Shown here: positions 17,570 through 26,483 of the stretch, piece after piece
How the letters are laid out: every line of letters begins with the position of its first letter
Position numbering within the stretch: position 1 is the stretch's first letter
Assembly: GCF_002264395.1 (NCBI RefSeq)
Contig: NZ_NFVA01000019.1
Span: 16,025-80,024, forward strand
DNA length: 64,000 bases
From: Paenibacillus sp. VTT E-133291
GTDB taxonomy: Bacteria > Bacillota > Bacilli > Paenibacillales > Paenibacillaceae
Direction: 5' to 3'
The notes under the pieces: model-generated
The model's database searches: none
What the model was told of the DNA's origin: nothing
What the model saw: only the letters and a program-made list of their open reading frames with translations
Position numbers and translations under genes: made by a program

Positions 17570-18742
17570 TTACTCGGGGTCAATTTCTGTCTTAGCAGCT
17601 TCCAGGGCGTGGCCAAGATCAGCAATCAAATCCTCTGCATGTTCAATACCGACGGAGAAACGCAGCAATCGGTCATCTACCCCCACAGCATTTCGAATCT
17701 CCACTGGAATATCAGCATGCGTTTGTACAGCCGGATAAGTCATAAGTGACTCTACGCCGCCAAGGCTCTCTGCGAATGCAATCAGACGAATATGACGAAG
17801 AAGCGGCTCCACGTATCTGGCATCTTTTAATTTGAAAGAAAAAATACCGGTATTGCCTGAAGATTGGCGATTCTGGATTTCATGTCCTGGATGATCCGGC
17901 AATCCTGGATGGAACACTTCCGCAACCGCTGGATGCTCTAATAAGTATCGAGCAATCGCTAGTGCATTGCTCTCATGACGCTCCATACGCAGCGCCAATG
18001 TCTTCAAGCCTCTCATCAACTGATAACTGTCTGTTGGTCCAAGTACAGCTCCAATAGAGTTATGTAGAATAGCTATTTCAGCTGATAATTCTACACCCTT
18101 GGATACAATTAGGCCTGCCAGTACATCATTATGACCACCCAAATACTTAGTAGCGCTATGAACTACAATATCCGCACCTAATTCTATAGGCCGTTGGAAG
18201 AATGGAGTCAGCAGGGTATTATCTACAATGCTAAGTAACCCATGGTGACGTGCCCAAGTGCATACAGCTTCAATATCCGTGATCATCATAAGTGGATTCG
18301 TTGGCGTTTCAATAAATACAGCTTTCGTATTTGGACGACGTGAAGCTTCCAGTGCATCCAAATCATTCGTGTCTACATAAGAAGCAGTGATTCCAAACTT
18401 GGACATAATCCGTTCCAACAAACGATAGGTACCGCCGTAAAGATCCAGCGAAACGATCAAATGGTCGCCTTGAGCGAACAAGGTAAGCACCGTTTGTATC
18501 GCTGCCATCCCTGAGCTACAAGCAAATCCTGCATCTCCAGATTCCAGTTCCGCAGCTGCATTCTCAAGTACTGAACGGGTCGGACTCTTGGTGCGGCTAT
18601 AATCAAACCCTGTGCTCTGACCGAGTTTTGGATGACGAAATGCCGTTGCATTATAAATTGGAAAATTAATTGCTCCAGTGGCTGGATCTTCTTGAGAACC
18701 TATTTGAGCCAGTCTACTTTCAATCCTAAGTTTGTCATCCAT
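17570..18742 (-). CDS. metI: PLP-dependent trans-sulfuration enzyme (MetI-like cystathionine gamma-synthase / O-acetylhomoserine thiolyase)
   Basis: Cys/Met metabolism PLP-enzyme family, 390 residues. Family motifs are the substrate-loop FDYSRTKSPTR near residue 47-57, CSSGMAAIQTVL near 75, ETPTNPLM near 146, DNTLLTPFFQRP and the PLP Lys in VVHSATKYLGGHND near residue 198. It lies 36 bases after metA behind a SAM-I riboswitch, so it most likely uses O-acetylhomoserine with cysteine or sulfide to make cystathionine or homocysteine. MetI is preferred to the lyase MetC because it is paired directly with metA and under SAM control, but family members are hard to separate by sequence alone. Confidence 0.85.
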   Translation of the reverse strand: MDDKLRIESRLAQIGSQEDPATGAINFPIYNATAFRHPKLGQSTGFDYSRTKSPTRSVLENAAAELESGDAGFACSSGMAAIQTVLTLFAQGDHLIVSLDLYGGTYRLLERIMSKFGITASYVDTNDLDALEASRRPNTKAVFIETPTNPLMMITDIEAVCTWARHHGLLSIVDNTLLTPFFQRPIELGADIVVHSATKYLGGHNDVLAGLIVSKGVELSAEIAILHNSIGAVLGPTDSYQLMRGLKTLALRMERHESNALAIARYLLEHPAVAEVFHPGLPDHPGHEIQNRQSSGNTGIFSFKLKDARYVEPLLRHIRLIAFAESLGGVESLMTYPAVQTHADIPVEIRNAVGVDDRLLRFSVGIEHAEDLIADLGHALEAAKTEIDPE

Positions 18743-18778
18743 GATTAATGCCTCCTAATTTATATTGTAGCGTTATTA

Positions 18779-19699
18779 TTAATAAACAATCGGGTCGATA
18801 TCATAAGGCGTTTCTTGATATACATAGTAATTGAGCCAGTTAGAGAATAATAAATTGGCATGCGCACGCCATACTGCTGGAGGTGTACGTTCTGGATCAT
18901 CTTTAGGGAAGTAATGTTTCGGCAAAGCCATCTCCATCCCTCTAGACACATCACGGTCATATTCCCATTTCAAGGATAGAGGATCATATTCGGAATGTCC
19001 GGTCACAAATATTTGTTTTCCGTCGTTTGTAGCCACTAGATACATACCAGCTTCTTCGGATTCCGCCAGAATCTGCAGATCTGGATTATTCTCAATATCT
19101 TCACGGGAGACATCGGTATGACGAGAGTGTGGTACATGGAACACCTCGTCAAAGCCGCGCAACAGTTTAATGTTATTTTGATTAATCGTATGAGGGAAGA
19201 CGCCAAAACATTTCTCAGGCAATGCCACTTTACGAACACCAAAATGATGATATAAGCCTGCCTGTGCCGCCCAACAAATATGCATAGTTGAAGTCACATT
19301 GTCCTTGCTCCATTCAAAAATCTCTTTCAGCTCTTCCCAATACGATACTTCCTCGAACTCCATTTGTTCTACAGGAGCACCTGTAACGATTAAACCATCC
19401 AAACGGCGGTGGCTGATCTCGTCAAAGGTTTTGTAAAAGCTCTTCAAATGTTCCGCAGAAGTATTCTTGGAAATATGGGAACGCGGATGCAATAAAGTAA
19501 CATCAACTTGTAGTGGCGAATTTCCAATTAAACGCAGCAATTGAGTCTCTGTCGTCTCTTTAGTCGGCATGAGGTTCAGAATAGCAATCCGTAGTGGACG
19601 GATATCCTGATGGAAAGCCTGACTTTCGTCCATCACAAAAATATTTTCTCCGGATAGTACTTCTTTCGCCGGTAAACTGTCGGGAATTTTAATTGGCAT
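18779..19699 (-). CDS. metA: Homoserine O-acetyltransferase, MetA family
   Basis: Activates homoserine for methionine synthesis, 306 residues. The nucleophile is Cys142 in HICWAAQAG, with His235 and Glu237 in TGHSEYD. Position 111 in the GAPVEQ loop is Glu rather than the Gly of E. coli MetA. In characterised MetA enzymes this residue sets the acyl donor, so acetyl-CoA use is predicted despite the family name homoserine O-succinyltransferase. The gene follows a SAM-I riboswitch and precedes metI, forming a SAM-repressed methionine operon. Confidence 0.93.
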   Translation of the reverse strand: MPIKIPDSLPAKEVLSGENIFVMDESQAFHQDIRPLRIAILNLMPTKETTETQLLRLIGNSPLQVDVTLLHPRSHISKNTSAEHLKSFYKTFDEISHRRLDGLIVTGAPVEQMEFEEVSYWEELKEIFEWSKDNVTSTMHICWAAQAGLYHHFGVRKVALPEKCFGVFPHTINQNNIKLLRGFDEVFHVPHSRHTDVSREDIENNPDLQILAESEEAGMYLVATNDGKQIFVTGHSEYDPLSLKWEYDRDVSRGMEMALPKHYFPKDDPERTPPAVWRAHANLLFSNWLNYYVYQETPYDIDPIVY

Positions 19700-19759
19700 T
19701 GTCTTTCCACTCCTTAGCTGAATTTAGTTGTTTTGCCGCACTGCGGCTTGCTGAACAAT

Positions 19760-19945
19760 AAAAAGACCTTCCTCGGAAATCGAGAAAGGTCATATCTACA
19801 GTCATATGCGCCTCTCTCATCTGCCAGAATATTCCTGAAGACGATTAGACGTCTGCAGAAATTCCGCAAGAATTAGCACCGTGCGTTTACACGCCGGTTG
19901 CCGGGTTTCATAGGGCTAGTCCCTCCACCTGCTCTTGATAAGATT
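19760..19945 (-). promoter_or_regulatory. SAM-I (S-box) riboswitch controlling metA-metI
   Basis: On the minus strand the leader begins CTTATCAAGAGCAGGTGGAG and continues with GGGACTAGCCCTATGAAACC, CGGCAACC, GGTGCTAATTC and GATGAGAGAGGCG, all conserved S-box elements. It ends in a terminator stem, GACCTTTCTCG and CGAGGAAGGTC, with TTTTT (19762-19789). High SAM should favour termination. With the divergent corA leader, this accounts for 19700-20126, where I see no gene. Confidence 0.96.
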
Positions 19946-20051
19946 TAGCTGTATTCAATTAAATTACTTTAAAATTCACTTTAAATCATGAACCTCCTTT
20001 TCGTCAAGTCCATACAATGCTGAAGAAGCCTCAAAATCACAATAAATTTGC

Positions 20052-20080
20052 TTGAAAGAGGCATACTCCGTTGTTATACT
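20052..20080 (+). promoter_or_regulatory. Sigma-A promoter ahead of the small leader ORF and corA
   Basis: Plus-strand TTGAAA (20052-20057) and TATACT (20075-20080) separated by 17 bases. Transcription would start near 20087, 40 bases before the small ORF and about 257 bases before corA. Confidence 0.75.
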
Positions 20081-20126
20081 AGACAAGTATTTCATACCTG
20101 AACGAAAAGAAGAGGTGAGAAGAAGA

Positions 20127-20255
20127 ATGGAAGGCGACCCGAGCTCGCAAATATGTGTACAGAATGAGCAACCACACAGGATAATCATCAGCTTGCCGGC
20201 GGCGGGAGCAGTTCTTCTTCATGCCCTCGAAACGTCATTTGGCCCTATGTATTGA
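20127..20255 (+). CDS. Small ORF of 42 residues upstream of corA (possible leader peptide)
   Basis: ATG at 20127 with GAGGTGAG 7 bases upstream, reading to TGA. The peptide starts MEGDPSSQICVQNEQ, has a short hydrophobic stretch (IIISLPAAGAVLLHAL) and ends FGPMY. The frame stays open upstream to 20052, but that part overlaps the promoter, so the ATG at 20127 is the credible start. A GC-rich inverted region (AGCTTGCCGG... and CCCGGCCAAGCT, 20190-20273) ending in seven T lies across and after its end. It could be a leader peptide acting in attenuation of corA, or simply a small protein. No homologue is recognised. Confidence 0.5.
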   Translation: MEGDPSSQICVQNEQPHRIIISLPAAGAVLLHALETSFGPMY

Positions 20256-20343
20256 TTGTAACGCCCGGCCAAGCTGATTTTTTTCTCTGTGCTTAATTTA
20301 GCAGTCCCTAGTGAAGACCTGGGGATAGGAGGAGTGAAATCAG

Positions 20344-21279
20344 ATGAAAATCCGGCTGGTGAATGCAGGGGTTTTTACACCTATTGATGAAATTGATGAA
20401 ACACTAACACCCCCAACGGAAGGGTTCTATTGGATTGACGCCGATGTTGAGGATTTGGAGCTGCTTCAGCCCTTATTCAACCTACATGATCTTGCTGTTG
20501 AGGATTGCCTTAGCGAAGAGGATCAGCGTCCGAAGATCGAAATATACGAAAGTCACTACTTTATAGTTGTAAATAGCATCCGCTTTGACGATGAAGAAAT
20601 TTTCCTACGGGCGCTCAATGTATTCCTTGGAAGACATTACATCATCACTGTCACGAAGCAAAAGATCAATGAACTACGAATCCTGAAGCCTATGCTCTGG
20701 GAGCAAGAAGTAAGTGAACCGGATATGTTCCTTTACTTACTAATTGACCTTGTCGTGGATAACTATTTCTCCGTCGGCGACCGAATTGAAGCTCGGATTG
20801 AGAAGCTGGAAGAAGATATTCTCATGCATACCAAGAAGTCACATCTCAGTGAAATTATCGGTCTGCGAAGTGAAATTCTATGGTTGAAGAAAATGCTGGG
20901 GCCACAAAAAGAAGTAATCAATACCCTAAATAAAAAAGACCTCCGTCTGATTGATGATCAGCTGCAGAAATATTTTAGCGACATTTATGAAAATGCGGTT
21001 AAAATATCTGAAACCTTTGAGACATATCGCGATCTCATGGGCAACTTACGAGAGGCATACCAATCCAGTATCGCCAACCGTGCGAATGAAATTATGAGAG
21101 TGTTTACTGCGATCACAACAATATTCATGCCCCTGACCGTAATTACCGGAATATACGGTATGAACTTTGATCATATGCCTGAGCTTCATACAAAATATGG
21201 CTATTATGGCGTTATAGGTGTTATGTTGACGTTAGGCTGTGGGATGCTGTATGTTTTCCGTAAGAAGGAATGGCTATGA
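20344..21279 (+). CDS. corA: CorA-family magnesium/divalent metal transporter
   Basis: Membrane channel for Mg2+ (and Co2+ or Ni2+) of 311 residues. A long cytoplasmic alpha/beta and coiled-coil domain (about 1-250) is followed by two transmembrane helices at the C-terminus. The selectivity signature YGMNF lies at the end of the first helix. The short basic tail RKKEWL is typical. The ATG at 20344 follows AGGAGGAGTG. It is the only sizeable plus-strand gene in this half of the window and is transcribed from the promoter at 20052, behind a 42-codon small ORF and possible attenuator. CorA proteins form pentamers gated by intracellular Mg2+. Confidence 0.95.
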   Translation: MKIRLVNAGVFTPIDEIDETLTPPTEGFYWIDADVEDLELLQPLFNLHDLAVEDCLSEEDQRPKIEIYESHYFIVVNSIRFDDEEIFLRALNVFLGRHYIITVTKQKINELRILKPMLWEQEVSEPDMFLYLLIDLVVDNYFSVGDRIEARIEKLEEDILMHTKKSHLSEIIGLRSEILWLKKMLGPQKEVINTLNKKDLRLIDDQLQKYFSDIYENAVKISETFETYRDLMGNLREAYQSSIANRANEIMRVFTAITTIFMPLTVITGIYGMNFDHMPELHTKYGYYGVIGVMLTLGCGMLYVFRKKEWL

Positions 21280-21300
21280 AACGAACCGGACGAATAAGCA

Positions 21301-21347
21301 AGACGAAGGCCCTGTAACCGAAAGGTATAAGGAAGCCTTCGTCTTTT
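21301..21347 (+). terminator. Rho-independent terminator of corA
   Basis: Plus-strand AGACGAAGGC and GCCTTCGTCT separated by 23 bases, followed by TTTTT. It lies 21 bases after the corA stop. Confidence 0.85.
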
Positions 21348-21361
21348 TGGTTTGCGCGAAT

Positions 21362-22384
21362 TTAAAAACTGGTCGCCATGCCCACTTTATGCGTTTGCTC
21401 CCGGCGGAAACGGATGCGGATCAATCGCAGACGCTCATAATAAATATCCAATCCTTCAGCAGCGGAAAAATCGTCACCATACACCTTATGTAACACCGGT
21501 TTTAGGAAAAGGTCTCCAAGCTCCTCATAGGCATTCCATATCGCATCCTGCTCATGCTGCGGCATATTGCCAAGCTCTACATGGATCATCTTCTCGACGG
21601 AATAACCCTCTCTTTCTAGCTCCTCTACCGCTTCAATCAGTTCACGCCGGTTCACTCCACTGTTCACCTTAAGCTGTTCCAAGCCCAATCCATTCTCGAT
21701 CCCCTGTAACATAATCCTCCGCAAGCGCAATCGTTCTAGCTGCTTCTTATATTTGACCTCTTTCTGTTTATAAAGCCAAGATATGAAAGACTCCTCTTCA
21801 ATTACTTCATATACCCAATTTAGAGGGAAGGAATGTTCCCTTGCCACCGCAGTAGTTATAGCCAGCCAATCGGCCCCAAACTGTGCTACCTTGCCTTCTC
21901 CTACACCAGGAATTTGCATCAGTTCCTCTGGCGTATGCGGTAGAAATGTACTTAACAAGCGCAATAGACGATTGCTGGCGAGAATATAGGGTGCCTTCCG
22001 TTCACTCGAAGCCTTACCACGGCGCCAAGCACATAACTCTTCATAAATGGCTTCATTCCCATAATGTTCACTGTAATATTGAAGCTTCAGCTGCTCCTGA
22101 TTACGTCCGCTAAGACTATCCTCCTCGTGGAATATCCCATCGATTAAGGGTCGATAGCCATCTCCCATCTTCACCGCTAGCTCATGCCTGTATACACAGA
22201 GCATTTCATTCCAAGATCCACCTTCATACCATAAATTCTCAATGTAATTCTCCCCTCCTGAAAAATCACGCCAGCCCAGACTCCAGATCCCCTCTTCCTC
22301 TCCAATCCACAGCTGGGCGTACACCTCTTGATCCACTCCAGATATTCTGGATAAACGGTTCATAAATACAATTTGCATATTCAT
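21362..22384 (-). CDS. HRDC-domain protein with winged-helix-like tail
   Basis: Cytoplasmic protein of about 340 residues. The first 110 residues are not recognised. An HRDC domain spans about 115-190 (EAIYEELCAWRRGKASSERK region, LLRLLSTFLPHTPEELMQIPGVGEGKV in overlapping pieces), as found at the end of RecQ helicases and RNase D. The C-terminal part (about 225-285) has a helix-turn-helix look (LGLEQLKVNSGVNRRELIEA) reminiscent of RQC-type winged helices. No helicase or nuclease domain is present. Start at 22384 is chosen for the AAAGG/AGGG sequence before it; 22378 is also possible. A nucleic-acid-binding role is inferred from the domains. Confidence 0.75.
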   Translation of the reverse strand: MNMQIVFMNRLSRISGVDQEVYAQLWIGEEEGIWSLGWRDFSGGENYIENLWYEGGSWNEMLCVYRHELAVKMGDGYRPLIDGIFHEEDSLSGRNQEQLKLQYYSEHYGNEAIYEELCAWRRGKASSERKAPYILASNRLLRLLSTFLPHTPEELMQIPGVGEGKVAQFGADWLAITTAVAREHSFPLNWVYEVIEEESFISWLYKQKEVKYKKQLERLRLRRIMLQGIENGLGLEQLKVNSGVNRRELIEAVEELEREGYSVEKMIHVELGNMPQHEQDAIWNAYEELGDLFLKPVLHKVYGDDFSAAEGLDIYYERLRLIRIRFRREQTHKVGMATSF

Positions 22385-22478
22385 CCCTACCTTTCTCAAC
22401 TTACAGCAAGCACAATAACCTTCCGGGAAGAGCTTCCTTCGGAGCGAACAAATCCTTTCGCAATCAGACCCCGAACGC

Positions 22479-22518
22479 AAAAAAGCACCACTCTCACGAT
22501 AAACGCGAAAGAGGTGCT
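22479..22518 (-). terminator. Rho-independent terminator of the ROK fructokinase gene
   Basis: Minus-strand AGCACCTCTTTC and GAGAGTGGTGCT, followed by TTTTTT, about 70 bases after the gene. Confidence 0.8.
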
Positions 22519-22588
22519 CCCTCATTAAATGCTATACTGTTAGATCCTACAATACCATATATTACCGAACAGTCAATGTCTTTTTATA

Positions 22589-23470
22589 CTAGCTTCTAGC
22601 TAGAGCTAATGTAGCCAATCCAATCGCTCCAGCAAGCCCTGCATTGTCTCCAAGACCTGGTGAGACAACATAATTATCGATGTCGACATTAAGCGATGGA
22701 TGTTGAACATATCCGCTCAATAACTCTTGCAGCTTAGTGCGAATTAACGGGAATAGGTGGCTTTGCTTCATAACACCACCGCCCATTACGATTTTTTGAG
22801 GAGACAGAATCAGCACATAGTTCATGAGTGCATGGGCAAGATAGTGAGCTTCCATCTCCCATGCCGGATGGTCCACTGGTAGCTCTCCAGCCGGTTGTCC
22901 CCAGCGTTTGCCGATCCCCGGACCTGCGGCTAATCCTTCAAGACAATCGCCATGATAAGGACAGTAACCCTCAAACGTATCCTCTGGATGTCTACGAACT
23001 AGAATATGTCCCATCTCAGGATGTGACAATCCATGAACCATCTGGCCGCCAACAACCGCTCCTGCTCCAATCCCTGTCCCAACCGTTATGTAAAGACAGC
23101 TGTCCAGACCTTTAGCCGCTCCCCATTTACTCTCCGCAAGCGCTGCACCATTCACATCCGTGTCAAAGCCGATCGGAACGTTAAATTGTTCAGCCATTGT
23201 GCCTACCAGATTATATTGTCCCCAGTGGGGTTTTGGTGTCGTTGTTATGTAACCATAAGTAGGGCTGTCCAGTACGGGATCAATCGGTCCAAAAGATCCG
23301 ATTCCGAATGCTTCTACATTTTTCTCTTTAAAATAGTCTATTACTAGTCCCATCGTTTCTTCCGGTGTTGTTGTCGGAAAGCTAACTCGGTCAACAATGG
23401 TACCGTCCTCATAACCAATCCCACATACAAACTTTGTTCCGCCTGCTTCAATCGCTCCCAATAGCTTCAC
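22589..23470 (-). CDS. ROK-family fructokinase
   Basis: Sugar kinase of 293 residues. The N-terminal phosphate loop is LGAIEAGGTKFVCGIG; the catalytic Asp lies in FDTDVNGAALAE and the second ATP site in YITVGTGIGAGAVVGG. The Zn-binding ROK signature is MGHILVRRHPED followed by GYCPYHGDCLEGLAAGP (His plus three Cys). Length and motif match Bacillus YdhR/GmuE-type fructokinases (fructose to fructose 6-phosphate). Start is the GTG at 23470 with AAAGGGAG upstream; the frame extension to 23548 is hydrophobic and lacks a ribosome binding site. It is a single gene with no transporter beside it. Confidence 0.9.
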   Translation of the reverse strand: MKLLGAIEAGGTKFVCGIGYEDGTIVDRVSFPTTTPEETMGLVIDYFKEKNVEAFGIGSFGPIDPVLDSPTYGYITTTPKPHWGQYNLVGTMAEQFNVPIGFDTDVNGAALAESKWGAAKGLDSCLYITVGTGIGAGAVVGGQMVHGLSHPEMGHILVRRHPEDTFEGYCPYHGDCLEGLAAGPGIGKRWGQPAGELPVDHPAWEMEAHYLAHALMNYVLILSPQKIVMGGGVMKQSHLFPLIRTKLQELLSGYVQHPSLNVDIDNYVVSPGLGDNAGLAGAIGLATLALARS

Positions 23471-23692
23471 AGCAATTATCTCCCTTTCTCTAGTTAGAAA
23501 TTGATACGCTACCCATACACAAATGAATAATACCATTAAAAAAAGCAATCACCAGCCCTAATTATACGTCGAATGAAGCGCTATCACAACAAGTATAAAC
23601 GCCTTTGGCGTCCTAACAATGACGGTAGGCGTTTAAGCGAGAAATATAAGGATCATGTATAGCGTAAAACTTATACGTTTCTTATCTTTTAA

Positions 23693-23727
23693 CAAAACAC
23701 CCTCCATGCATCTTTGCATGGAGGGTG
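23693..23727 (-). terminator. Terminator closing the Tad/type VII operon
   Basis: Minus-strand CACCCTCCATGCA-aaga-TGCATGGAGGGTG, a 13-bp near-perfect stem, followed by TTTTGTT. It lies 8 bases after the stop of the last gene and probably ends the roughly 21-kb transcription unit. Confidence 0.9.
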
Positions 23728-23734
23728 CTGTCAT

Positions 23735-26443
23735 TTAGTTATTCAAGTCGTCGAACATGGAGCCTTTTACCGTAACCTCAATCTGATCCAGCGGCTTAAT
23801 GCCGACCAGCTTGCCTAAAGATTTGTAAGCATTGCTACTCTTAGACAGCTCCACATCCGCCAGCCAAGCCTTGACATAATACTTGCCGTCTGGCATTTCA
23901 GCTGTAGTATAGACAGGAAGTTTGTCTTTGTTGATCGTAATGGTCACCGTAGACTTCTCTGTGATCTTGTACATATGCTGATTCAAGCCCACATATTCAC
24001 GGTATTTGAAATTGCTGAAGCTTCCCAGTGTACTAGATTGTGAATAACCCTCTAGTATATTCTTCCAGAATTCATGGGTGCCTTCATCCTCTTCTCTATT
24101 CTGGGAATATGGAATTTCTTCCACCTCTTTAGTAAAGCTATCCTCAACCGTAAGTAATTTCGCGTTATTAACGCCCGTGTTATCCTCGACAGATAAAGCT
24201 GCTGGCTTTCTTGCAAAGTTATTGCCGCTTTTGCTCAGGGGTTCATTCCGGAGATTAACCGCAACCTTATCGTTATTGATATACATAAGATCCGTTTCAT
24301 AGCGGAAAGAATTCGTAAGGTCCTCAACAAGCTCCTTATGGTCCTTCGTGTCTTTATCTGTGTCCTTAAACGTAACCGTCTCCAGTGTAAAGGAATAGGT
24401 TCCAACAGGGTTAAAATAATATCCCGATTTAATCGGATAATCATATCCTTGCAGCTGTTTATCGGTTGCAAACACGGCATTATCGTAATCAGATTTGTTA
24501 TTCAGCATTTTTTTAGCGGTATCTCTGGCTTTCTTATAAGCTTTAGCCATGCTATTCTCAACCTTCCAGCCAATGTCTGCACTGGCCTGCTGTGTAAAGA
24601 TCCGCTCGAATTTCCCCCTTACCTTCGTCCATTCCTTCAGGACCTTATTCTCATCTTCATGAGCCATCCAGCGGATTACATTATAAGGGGAAGGCTCACT
24701 TGTCCAGAGGAGCTCTCTGATTAAAGAATCTGCCTTATTCTTGTCTATTGAATTCTTGTATAGCTTCGGTGCGATTTGTTCGAGACCGTTATAAATATAA
24801 GTACGAATGGTTTTGACATCTTGCCCAGGTGTAAATGGAGCCGAAGTGGTTCCACTCTCCGTATACGTTTGACAAGATTCAACATCTTGGCCTTCTGCGT
24901 TCTTACTGGTGCTGCAAACCTGATAATCACGCGTATAATTTCTGCTCACGGTACCCTGGAAACTGATATTGCCCGACTTTTGATTAGGAGAGTACGGAGC
25001 CGGATTACTATACCATTTGCCGTTAACCGGATCATCGCCAAAATCAGGGCGCTGCAAACTAGCTATAATGTCGGGTTGTCTAATGATTGTACTGGCAGCC
25101 TCGTCAACCACCGGATTGTTCTTCACTTGGAAATAGCGATAGATAGCATCCGAATTATTGGTTACTTCCAAAGCACCGGTAGCATTTCCACTCCAAGTGA
25201 AATCAGCATATGGCGGCTGTAAAACAGCCTTAATTGCTGCGCCATCTGCTAACCCGAATTTCACTTTTCTCGATAACACATTGTAATCCAGATCAAAGGA
25301 GCCTTTGGTTGTTGGCATCGCGTTGACCTTCTTAATCCATCCGTAAAGCTCATTATTTCCGTACATGACTTCCTTAGGTGACTTCTGCCTATTCAGATTA
25401 AACTGGATGTATATATCTTCCTCAGGCATTGTAAATGTCGCGTAAAGAATTTTGTCCGCCGTATTAGCCGCAAGCGTAATTTCACCTGCTAATGTTGACG
25501 CATGACCGTGGTATCTTACAGGGATTTCCTTTCCGTTACTCGTGATCTTCCATGCGTAATCTGTCGTTTTCTCGATAGCGAAGCTAGATCTCAGTCTGAT
25601 CCCGACGGTTACCTCTTGTCCCGCTACTGCGCCGGTCGGCATGGTTTCGAAATGAGGGGATAGGTCATTTGCCTGCAAAATAAACGGAGCGATAGGAATA
25701 CCTAAGTAAGTAATATTTCCATCCGATCCTTGAATGTAAATCCTGCCTGATCCCCACGAAAGATATGTAGGGGGCTGTAGGACGTGAACATAATCTATCC
25801 ATTGTCCACCTTTAGACGGGGTTGCATCCCTTGTATACACAGGTTTGTCTTTGAAATTGCTGTTTTGATTGTTGTACATAAATTTCTCATACAATTTCCC
25901 TGCATAATTCTCATTTAATCCCGTAATAATAGATTGTTCAAAAGTGCCTTTGGATTTCAGTAGATATTCGTTGTTCGTATTGGTATATCTATCAAAATCA
26001 TTTCTTTGAATTCCTAGTAAAGCAGCTTTTAACCATGGTTCCTTAATCATGTTGAAATTCTGAATTTGGGTACCACTCCACCCGGCATACCAAGGGGCTC
26101 CTTCTGTAGATACGGAATCCCCAGTAACTGTATATCCAGAATAGGCATACATATTGTTTTTATAGGTCAACACCGGTCCATGGCTTTGTCCATAAACCAT
26201 ATCAAAATTAAATGTTTTTGAATCCATGTTTTTTTGCAACAAGTCTGTTCTTAACGCACCGAATCCCGATTGGATAGGATAATAATTAGCCTCACCATAT
26301 AAATTTTCCATATCCTCATTGATATGTTTAATAACTTCTGCTGTTGTTGTTGGAATATTATCACCCGCCTCTGCTGAGACAACAGAAGTAACAAGCGTTT
26401 GAATGATTATAATGATAAAGCTAAACCATAATGATTTTTTCAT
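23735..26443 (-). CDS. Large secreted protein of unknown function (902 residues), last gene of the Tad/T7SS operon
   Basis: An N-terminal Sec signal peptide (Lys-Lys, hydrophobic about 5-20, cleavage near VVSAEA) is followed by about 880 extracellular residues. There is no LPXTG, S-layer or C-terminal membrane anchor. Many aromatic and Thr/Asn-rich beta-type stretches are present. Two Cys (CSTSKNAEGQDVESC region, about residue 515-530) sit 14 residues apart and could form a disulfide. Near the middle (about 275-360) a segment resembles an immunoglobulin-like fold. The gene lies 40 bases after the stalk-domain gene and ahead of the operon terminator. It may be a surface component or cargo; no family is recognised. 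Confidence 0.8.
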   Translation of the reverse strand: MKKSLWFSFIIIIIQTLVTSVVSAEAGDNIPTTTAEVIKHINEDMENLYGEANYYPIQSGFGALRTDLLQKNMDSKTFNFDMVYGQSHGPVLTYKNNMYAYSGYTVTGDSVSTEGAPWYAGWSGTQIQNFNMIKEPWLKAALLGIQRNDFDRYTNTNNEYLLKSKGTFEQSIITGLNENYAGKLYEKFMYNNQNSNFKDKPVYTRDATPSKGGQWIDYVHVLQPPTYLSWGSGRIYIQGSDGNITYLGIPIAPFILQANDLSPHFETMPTGAVAGQEVTVGIRLRSSFAIEKTTDYAWKITSNGKEIPVRYHGHASTLAGEITLAANTADKILYATFTMPEEDIYIQFNLNRQKSPKEVMYGNNELYGWIKKVNAMPTTKGSFDLDYNVLSRKVKFGLADGAAIKAVLQPPYADFTWSGNATGALEVTNNSDAIYRYFQVKNNPVVDEAASTIIRQPDIIASLQRPDFGDDPVNGKWYSNPAPYSPNQKSGNISFQGTVSRNYTRDYQVCSTSKNAEGQDVESCQTYTESGTTSAPFTPGQDVKTIRTYIYNGLEQIAPKLYKNSIDKNKADSLIRELLWTSEPSPYNVIRWMAHEDENKVLKEWTKVRGKFERIFTQQASADIGWKVENSMAKAYKKARDTAKKMLNNKSDYDNAVFATDKQLQGYDYPIKSGYYFNPVGTYSFTLETVTFKDTDKDTKDHKELVEDLTNSFRYETDLMYINNDKVAVNLRNEPLSKSGNNFARKPAALSVEDNTGVNNAKLLTVEDSFTKEVEEIPYSQNREEDEGTHEFWKNILEGYSQSSTLGSFSNFKYREYVGLNQHMYKITEKSTVTITINKDKLPVYTTAEMPDGKYYVKAWLADVELSKSSNAYKSLGKLVGIKPLDQIEVTVKGSMFDDLNN

Positions 26444-26483
26444 TTAGTCACCTATTCCATAAATGATCTGATTATCGTTTACT

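Noticed and set aside
20052..20126. Longer start of the small ORF upstream of corA
   Set aside because: It overlaps the -35 and -10 elements, so this part would not be transcribed.
19976..20188. Minus-strand 70-codon frame between metA and corA
   Set aside because: It has no ribosome binding site, overlaps the promoter region and runs into the riboswitch side.
23549..23690. Hairpin AAACGCC/GGCGTTT upstream of the fructokinase gene as a riboswitch
   Set aside because: Only a simple inverted repeat without conserved core sequences or a terminator; not enough to call an element.
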